A stretch of 64,000 nucleotides of DNA from Sipunculus nudus. Its lineage: Eukaryota; Annelida; Sipuncula; Golfingiida; Sipunculidae. The stretch lies in contig CM049315.1 in assembly GCA_026874595.1 (NCBI GenBank), positions 40,376,164 through 40,440,163 of the forward strand, read 5' to 3'. The notes beneath the pieces were generated by a model. That model saw only the letters and a list, made by a program, of their open reading frames with translations. It ran no database searches and was not told where the DNA came from. This document shows positions 58,578 to 64,000 of the stretch, piece after piece (positions within the stretch are counted from its first letter, which is position 1; the number at the start of each line of letters is the position of its first letter). A program made the translations under genes and the position numbers.

Positions 58578-58703
58578 CCACCGCATGCCATTGACCATGC
58601 GAGACAAGCGGGCGCCTACATGTTCTATCAGTCTAACCTGCTGCCCCATATGCATCCTGATCTTTGAGGTACCCGTGCAGTTGAATATTATTAGCACTCT
58701 ACG

Positions 58704-60107
58704 CTACTGTGTGTACTTCTCAATCGGGCAGACGGTTGTCACCAGTTCATACATCGCTTTTGTGTAGCGGTCGGCGTGTTCGAGCACAGACAGGTCAGTT
58801 GGTGCGCGGAACGTACATATGGGCCCTGCGGGGGCGCCGCCTTCACACTTGCTTCGTCCTCCGCCAATAGGAAGAACATATCCGCATTCTTGAGAGCAGA
58901 ACACCATTTCTGAAAAGGCCACGTTCGAGAATTGGCCCCCGTCTCCACAGCCTGTTTGAGGTTGAAATGTTCGCTCGGATGCGCTGTCCCTTTTATCGTT
59001 TGTGGCATCTGCTTTTTCCTTAACAGTGAAACGTCTCACGCGACAGCACGTCTTTCCAACCCACACGTATGAACTGAAACGAACGCGAAGTGCGTGTATG
59101 CGGTGCTGTTGCTGTGCACGCTTTCTCCAGTGCGCTGCGGATGATCGATGCAAGAACTCGCGCAGGCGCCAGGTAGTGTCGCAAACCTGGTAAAACGCCG
59201 ATTGACACGCGAACGTAATTCGTTCTTTTGAAAAGACAGGCGACACTATACTGGAGTACTTGAACGTCCTGGCGACTTGTTGATATTGCGAGCGGATGAG
59301 ATCCTGTTTATGGACACTTGCGTTGAAGCCGATACTTTTCACTTCGACCACACACACCCATGCGCAACGGCCTTTGGGGTGTGCGGCCAGCAGTACCACA
59401 TCCGGCCGTCTCGTCCCTTTCAGCTGTAGGCGCTTCTTCGCATCCATCCGTTTTACTTTCCGACGTGGTGGCCACCTCACAGAGTTGCATGTCGGCAAAG
59501 GTCTGTTGCTTTCTGTTGAGGCAGTACCGACGTTTGATATTGGGATGTGCGGTCCGACGGGTGTTTCACATACAACGGTAACTTTAACATCTTTGGCCCA
59601 TTGTAATAAAACAGGCGTAGGTATGTCTTCGCCTTTTTTAAACGGATAACATTCCAACATGGTCAGCGCCCTGAGTATAAACCCCCTGGCGTTTGATTCG
59701 GCGTGTGCGGCCTGCACGGAACTCGATGCTTGCCAAAATAGGGCATTTCCGAATGCGATTTCTACCACGTCTTTCAAATTGGTAACTTTATAGAGACGAT
59801 TTTGTAGTCGCGTGTGGAACCGTTCACCAGCCGTTGTCGAACGGGCGTGGCAGCGGTCGAGGTTTGCCAGGACTGGGGCTATCACGCCCTTGTTGTACGA
59901 TTCGAACGTCTGGAACACCTTGGGTGACACATGTCCCGTATGTGCGGTCCAGGATGAAACTGCTCTCCGAAGTAAAGGGTTTTTAGCCGCTGCAGATTTC
60001 CATGCAGCAAACTCGCGACATCTCTGCACTGTGTACAACTTTGTGAGTTCTGACACCAGTTCTTGCTTGTGGAGACGATACCTCTCATGGTGGACACGTT
60101 TTTCCAT
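58704..60107 (-). CDS. PD-(D/E)XK-type nuclease (UL24- or exonuclease-like)
   Basis: 467 aa from the ATG at 60107. The motif RRPDVVLL ... VCVVEVKSI near residues 233-258 is the PD-(D/E)XK nuclease core (Asp, then Glu-x-Lys). An upstream GERFHTRLQN helix (~92-101) could supply the first acidic residue, and a Gln (Q275 or Q278 region, SQYQQVA) the fourth motif. Herpesviruses carry two enzymes of this fold: the UL24 protein (short, ~270 aa) and the alkaline exonuclease UL12 (~620 aa). The central position of the motif and the length do not decide between them. C-terminal cysteines (CSQECG) could bind zinc. A role in DNA processing during replication is likely. Promoter: TATATAT around 60201. Confidence 0.82.
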   Translation of the reverse strand: MEKRVHHERYRLHKQELVSELTKLYTVQRCREFAAWKSAAAKNPLLRRAVSSWTAHTGHVSPKVFQTFESYNKGVIAPVLANLDRCHARSTTAGERFHTRLQNRLYKVTNLKDVVEIAFGNALFWQASSSVQAAHAESNARGFILRALTMLECYPFKKGEDIPTPVLLQWAKDVKVTVVCETPVGPHIPISNVGTASTESNRPLPTCNSVRWPPRRKVKRMDAKKRLQLKGTRRPDVVLLAAHPKGRCAWVCVVEVKSIGFNASVHKQDLIRSQYQQVARTFKYSSIVSPVFSKERITFACQSAFYQVCDTTWRLREFLHRSSAAHWRKRAQQQHRIHALRVRFSSYVWVGKTCCRVRRFTVKEKADATNDKRDSASERTFQPQTGCGDGGQFSNVAFSEMVFCSQECGYVLPIGGGRSKCEGGAPAGPICTFRAPTDLSVLEHADRYTKAMYELVTTVCPIEKYTQ

Positions 60108-60346
60108 GCCGGTAAAGAGGCCACGCGGTGATCACTGTCAGTTCACTGCCCCCGCATATACCAAATGACGCACGCGGTTTACCCCGTGTGACGAGTGTAA
60201 TATATATGACTCGTAGCTATCACGTGATCACCATTACCAGTTTCGGTATATGCAAATAGGTTCATGGCATATTACGCTGCGTATATGTACGGAAAATGGT
60301 TGATTAAACAAATGTATTGGCCACGGCCAACAGTTCCATGTAAGCT
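60108..60346. promoter_or_regulatory. Intergenic region upstream of the nuclease gene
   Basis: Holds TATATAT at 60201-60207 (nuclease promoter, minus strand) and a CACGTG E-box at ~60221, close in type to the palindrome at 51858. No gene. Confidence 0.45.
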
Positions 60347-60778
60347 TTACCCTCCATCTCCCGAAATTTCATCATCTTCTTGGTTACTGGAGGTCTTGTC
60401 GTTCTCGTTTGTTCGTACATGATTCCTGTTTGTGTTGACACCAACAGTACCGGTGTGTTCCGCCCACATCACAGGAGCGGGTTTTGTCCCCCAATACCAC
60501 AGTTTGCACACAGGATAACCTCTAACTGGTGTTTGGTCCACCTCCCTGACCTTCCAAACGCACAAGACTCGAGGGGCTCCACAGCACATGTCCGACGCCG
60601 TGCAATTTTCCCCTATACGTTTACAATCCTGCACGGGATCTACTTTATGGCGGTCAGTGAGAAGGTGTTTGGCTAAGGCAAACGGAAACGTACCCCTTAA
60701 CTTGACTCCGGGTAGCACAAACAACATCAAAGAAACCACGGTCAGATAGGTCAACGCCATGTACGGGCGGGTACCCAT
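60347..60778 (-). CDS. Secreted cystine-knot (conotoxin-framework) protein
   Basis: 143 aa from the first ATG (60778). Residues 8-25 are a hydrophobic signal-peptide core, followed by a ~25-residue spacer. Then six cysteines in the framework C52-x6-C59-x5-C65-C66-x6-C73-x17-C91, the C-C-CC-C-C pattern of inhibitor cystine knot peptides (conotoxin framework VI/VII). The ~50-residue C-terminal tail is polar and acidic with no cysteine. Such folds occur in venom peptides and in some insect-virus proteins (baculovirus conotoxin-like). Target unknown: ion channel, receptor or protease inhibition are all possible. The longer frame upstream starts with GTG and would bury the signal peptide. Framework assignment is from spacing only. 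Confidence 0.75.
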   Translation of the reverse strand: MGTRPYMALTYLTVVSLMLFVLPGVKLRGTFPFALAKHLLTDRHKVDPVQDCKRIGENCTASDMCCGAPRVLCVWKVREVDQTPVRGYPVCKLWYWGTKPAPVMWAEHTGTVGVNTNRNHVRTNENDKTSSNQEDDEISGDGG

Positions 60779-61035
60779 TGCAATCTGAAATCGTCCTATA
60801 TCGTGCAAACCAATGGAATTGCGCTTATGCACGAGACGTGAAATGTTTGCTGGCGACTTTAACCATGGTCTGCGTTTCACAAATACTTTAACATTCGAGG
60901 CTAGAGATATACACGATGGGACTGCACTGTACAGGACGTTAAATGGACACCATATGCCGGGAGCAGACGTCGGTGTGTACACTAGTGCAGAGATGTCGTA
61001 TTTATTTTCCTCACAAGGAATCTGTCCTCGTCAGA
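60779..61035. other. Short intergenic gap
   Basis: No promoter box, repeat or ORF with support. The in-frame extension of the cystine-knot gene runs through part of it but lacks an ATG. Confidence 0.4.
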
Positions 61036-61887
61036 TTAGTCATTAAAGTCGAACCTGTATTCCTCAAATGATGGAATGGTCACGACATAATATTGCTTTG
61101 CCTGATTCTGTACGGCAGTCATGAGCATATCGGCTCTCTCATATTCACCCGATACATACAAGGCATACCACACATCAGACCACATATGCGGACGCTGGTG
61201 CAGCCAATCGAAAAAACGGATACCGATAAAGCAGGAGGACACCCCTGCGGCGATATAAGAGAGTTCCTGATCAGACATGATGTCCATCTCGTAGAGTGTA
61301 TTTAACAGCCCGTTGCTTTTAAGATCCAATCCATCCAATAGGTCACCTGAAATATCCCTCAACGTTTGTTTCGTGTAGTACACGTATCTACATTCTGAAG
61401 TGTATGCACATGTAGGTTTAGATAAAAGAACTGGAACCGTCGTGCCTGCTTTGATGTTCTTAGCAATAGACCGTTGTTTTTCGATCCATGCGTGTATGCC
61501 TTCTACTGTATGTATATCTGGCCGTGTTTTGGCAACGACCTCTCCTGTAAACGCAGCTGCATTATATCTATCCCGCACGTACCGCATCCATACATAAGGA
61601 GGTATTTCCTCTGGGTACAGAGTGAACGTGCAGTATATGCCATCACTAGGGTCAGGTTCGGTCGCGTCCAATGTCGGCAGTGTGTGTATATCTTCCAACC
61701 GCAACCCGGTATCTAAGCAATCCGATCCGGGCGTGTGCCCCTCCGTGCGACATTTGTAACACGGTAACGGCTTGCGACTCCCCATGTGCGCACGGTTTAT
61801 CACTTCATGTACATCATATGCACTTACATTTATGATATATATACCGACACCTGTGGCGCTAGGTATACAATGATACCTTACGTACAT
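61036..61887 (-). CDS. Zinc-knuckle plus CARD-like protein
   Basis: 283 aa from the first ATG (61887). A CCHC-type zinc knuckle (CYKC then GH then C, spacing C-x2-C-x4-H-x5-C) lies near residues 43-57, in a setting like those of retroelement Gag or ZCCHC proteins. The C-terminal ~90 residues (about 175-265) have the six-helix pattern and hydrophobic spacing of a CARD (death-fold) domain. Key features are an RDISGDLL-type first helix, an ELSYIAAGVS segment and a final YERADMLMTA helix. CARD proteins dimerise with other CARDs in apoptosis and RNA-sensing pathways, so a viral decoy or adaptor is the likely role. Alignment-based proof is lacking. The gene is between the cystine-knot and EGF-type genes. 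Confidence 0.8.
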   Translation of the reverse strand: MYVRYHCIPSATGVGIYIINVSAYDVHEVINRAHMGSRKPLPCYKCRTEGHTPGSDCLDTGLRLEDIHTLPTLDATEPDPSDGIYCTFTLYPEEIPPYVWMRYVRDRYNAAAFTGEVVAKTRPDIHTVEGIHAWIEKQRSIAKNIKAGTTVPVLLSKPTCAYTSECRYVYYTKQTLRDISGDLLDGLDLKSNGLLNTLYEMDIMSDQELSYIAAGVSSCFIGIRFFDWLHQRPHMWSDVWYALYVSGEYERADMLMTAVQNQAKQYYVVTIPSFEEYRFDFND

Positions 61888-61988
61888 GTTCCCTGTTTTA
61901 TTTGCCGTAGCGGCACCAGCCACTCGTCACGTGACTATGTGTGACACTATCGTGCATGATATATGAGACAAAATACCAGTCATACAAA

Positions 61989-64000
61989 ATGGGCATTTTT
62001 TACGGAAAAGTGTTATACCTGCCGCTTCTGGCATTGATCGCGCGCCAGATACTGGCCACCCGTAAGGCCGCACCCTCGTGGCGTTGGTTGGGAGCGCCGA
62101 CGGAAAGTGAAATGGCCGGCCCTTTTGAATCGTGTAAGGTAACTGTCAACAACAAGCATGTTACATGCGACGGCAGTAAAGAGACATACACGTACCAGCA
62201 AGCACGACGTTGCTGTGTGTGTGCCGGTTTGGAACTCCCGCGTACAAAGGCATCGCAGGTAGCGTGGATGATGGAACTGGCTTCCACGGTGAGCAGTGCA
62301 CATTTCCGCATTGCAACCGATGACAGAAAAACCGAGGCATGCTCCGTTTTCCGCCGAACTACGGGTGTTTCCAAAAAGAAGGGATGCCATAAAAAAAAGG
62401 CCGGTTTTTTGTGTTGGCCAAAAACCGGTACCCGTTTTTCAGATCCCGATGATAGGATTGAGCTCGTAGGGCCTTGGTCAAAGGAGCAAACATTTTGCAA
62501 AGATACAGCAAAGAACAATTGCAGTGGCTTGACAGAAGTCACTAACAAGGAGGCAAAAAGTTGCTGCCAGTGCGCAGGAGGTCGTTTGCCTGTCATATCC
62601 GACCAAGGATATGACTTCAAAAGCGACTCTGTAAGCAAACTGTTGCGACAAGTGAATATTTCAGAAACGTGGACAATGTTCTCCGAGAACAATCAGGTCA
62701 TACAAACTCCGGTATGTCACCTCTTTCGTTATGATGACGATATAAAAGCAGGCCATCACAAACACAAGGATAAGAAGGGAAACGTTAATTGCGACAAGAA
62801 ACACCGGTACATATGTGTCCGTCCAGAGTGTTCTGTGGGATATTGGGGACGCAAATGCCAACGAAATTGCTCAACAGGATGCTACAGACGCGAGTGTAAG
62901 GCATATACAGGAACGTGTTCACACGGGTGCAAAGCAGGCCTCAAAGGAAAGCTTTGCAACACAACCTGCAACAGTGGACGTTGGGGTAAAAACTGCGCAC
63001 GAAAATGTTCATCAGGATGCACGAGGGAAAGGGGTGCCAAGCCTGTTTGCTACCCTACAAACGGAACCTGCTCTTGTAATGCGGGTTACACAGGCCAGAG
63101 ATGTAACAAGTTGTGCTCGAACGGAACGTTCGGCCTCGGTTGCAACCTCAAGTGTTCGGCAGGTTGTCTGCGTGAACCGGACGAAAAGACGAAAAACGGA
63201 ACCCTGATTAAAGGAACAGCAGTTTGTCGATCAACAGATGGTGTATGCGATTGCCGGCCTGGATTTAAAGGCAGAAAATGCGCCAATGCATGCAAGTCAG
63301 GTCAGTGGGGTGTTCACTGTGCCTTCAACTGTTCGGAAGGTTGTTCCCACAGAAAATGCAATGCGGTAAACGGCGGATGTTCATGCATGCCAGGCTTTAG
63401 GGGTACCCGCTGCAATGTGACGTGCCCTCCGGGGACATTGGATGATATCTGTACCAGGACATGCTCTAACAATTGTGTACCAGTAAAAGGTATCCGTTTA
63501 TGTGACAAGAAAAGCGGGTCTTGCAGTTGCTGTCCAGGTTACTACGGCAAGGGTTGCAGCATGGAGTGTGCCAGGGACAAGTATGGATCTGATTGTACCA
63601 AGACGTGTCCAGATAACTGCCTGCACGCCCCTGCCAACCATATTTGGCAGATCAGGACAAATGTTCAGAATTCGGGTTCCAGATACACGTGGCGTGTGTG
63701 TGCAAAAGATACAGGGGCGTGTAGCTGCAAAGCTGGTTACAAAGGTCAGACATGTTCGGAAACATGCAGCCAGCAGGAATGGGGTGAAAACTGTAACAGT
63801 ACTTGTCCGGTCAATTGCAACGGGACCGCCTCGGATTCAAATGTTAAATGCGACCGGTTTAACGGAACGTGCTTGTGCAAGGACGGTTATACGGGACACA
63901 AATGCGCGGATGTATGCTCTACAGGCACGTGGGGTACGAAATGTTCCCGAAATTGCTCTAGCCGGTGCATCACCACAGGTAACAGTCATAAGCCGACCTG
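61989..64000 (+). CDS. CTLD and EGF-repeat surface protein (scavenger receptor F / MEGF-like), partial
   Basis: Starts at the ATG at 61989 and is open to the right edge (670 codons). A hydrophobic signal-like segment covers residues 1-23. Residues ~45-270 hold two C-type-lectin-like modules, each with an Ala-Cys-Cys core; the second has the GGRLPV, WTMF and YIC landmarks. From ~270 on there are at least ten tandem EGF-like repeats of the CxxGxxGxxC kind with GxxGxxC ends, as in SREC/MEGF10-type receptors. Many N-glycosylation sites. A transmembrane segment is not seen before the edge. It is probably captured from an animal host gene and displayed or secreted. Codon usage is like that of the neighbouring viral genes. 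Confidence 0.85.
   Translation, partial: MGIFYGKVLYLPLLALIARQILATRKAAPSWRWLGAPTESEMAGPFESCKVTVNNKHVTCDGSKETYTYQQARRCCVCAGLELPRTKASQVAWMMELASTVSSAHFRIATDDRKTEACSVFRRTTGVSKKKGCHKKKAGFLCWPKTGTRFSDPDDRIELVGPWSKEQTFCKDTAKNNCSGLTEVTNKEAKSCCQCAGGRLPVISDQGYDFKSDSVSKLLRQVNISETWTMFSENNQVIQTPVCHLFRYDDDIKAGHHKHKDKKGNVNCDKKHRYICVRPECSVGYWGRKCQRNCSTGCYRRECKAYTGTCSHGCKAGLKGKLCNTTCNSGRWGKNCARKCSSGCTRERGAKPVCYPTNGTCSCNAGYTGQRCNKLCSNGTFGLGCNLKCSAGCLREPDEKTKNGTLIKGTAVCRSTDGVCDCRPGFKGRKCANACKSGQWGVHCAFNCSEGCSHRKCNAVNGGCSCMPGFRGTRCNVTCPPGTLDDICTRTCSNNCVPVKGIRLCDKKSGSCSCCPGYYGKGCSMECARDKYGSDCTKTCPDNCLHAPANHIWQIRTNVQNSGSRYTWRVCAKDTGACSCKAGYKGQTCSETCSQQEWGENCNSTCPVNCNGTASDSNVKCDRFNGTCLCKDGYTGHKCADVCSTGTWGTKCSRNCSSRCITTGNSHKPT

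Overview
The window reads as part of a large double-stranded DNA virus of the order Herpesvirales, closest in style to the invertebrate (mollusc-type, Malacoherpesviridae-like) herpesviruses. It is either a free viral genome or an integrated copy. The evidence is a set of hallmark genes recognisable from motifs alone: a UL5-type helicase (13.05-16.23 kb), an assemblin-type maturation protease fused to a scaffold (16.4-18.6 kb), a likely major capsid protein (20.5-24.4 kb), glycoprotein B with a furin site (25.7-28.3 kb), and the terminase ATPase/nuclease, split by a large intron that holds other genes as in HSV UL15 (41.8-50.1 kb). A giant tegument-like protein with a herpesvirus-type deubiquitinase domain also supports it (1-5.6 kb). 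Three inhibitor-of-apoptosis (BIR/RING) genes fit the invertebrate-herpesvirus pattern. Genes are closely packed on both strands, roughly balanced in GC, and mostly intact, so nothing suggests an old decayed insertion.

Layout. 1-7.3 kb: giant tegument-like ORF (minus, runs off the left edge), divergent from an unassigned 513-aa gene. 7.3-13.0 kb: a gene-free, AT-richer island between two convergent polyA signals. It contains a ~3.5-kb foldback (inverted-repeat) structure built of ~105-bp tandem units and three animal-type tRNA genes. 13.0-20.1 kb: helicase, protease/scaffold and an unassigned gene (minus). 20.4-28.3 kb: capsid protein, an acidic protein and gB (plus). 28.4-36.0 kb: four unassigned minus-strand genes. 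36.3-40.8 kb: the IAP cluster, one member with a predicted 222-bp intron. 41.3-50.1 kb: a 352-bp tandem duplication at the terminase 5' end, then terminase exon 1, an intron holding five genes, and exon 2. 50.1-60.1 kb: further replication/packaging-type genes, including a membrane-anchored protein, a 1230-aa protein, an 872-aa protein and a PD-(D/E)XK nuclease. 60.3-64 kb: a host-interaction module with a secreted cystine-knot (conotoxin-framework) protein, a zinc-knuckle plus CARD protein, and a CTLD/EGF-repeat surface protein that runs off the right edge.

How it fits together. Protease/scaffold, capsid protein, terminase and probable portal/vertex genes would build and fill the capsid. Helicase, nuclease and perhaps the 1230-aa protein would serve DNA replication. 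gB drives membrane fusion. The tegument deubiquitinase, IAPs, CARD protein and secreted or EGF-type proteins would act on host ubiquitin, cell-death and signalling pathways. Many genes carry a TTTATT-type element about 40-60 nt upstream of the ATG, which resembles the TATT late-promoter box of beta- and gammaherpesviruses. Start codons were set to the first in-frame ATG. Assignments rest on motifs, size and position only; no database search was possible.
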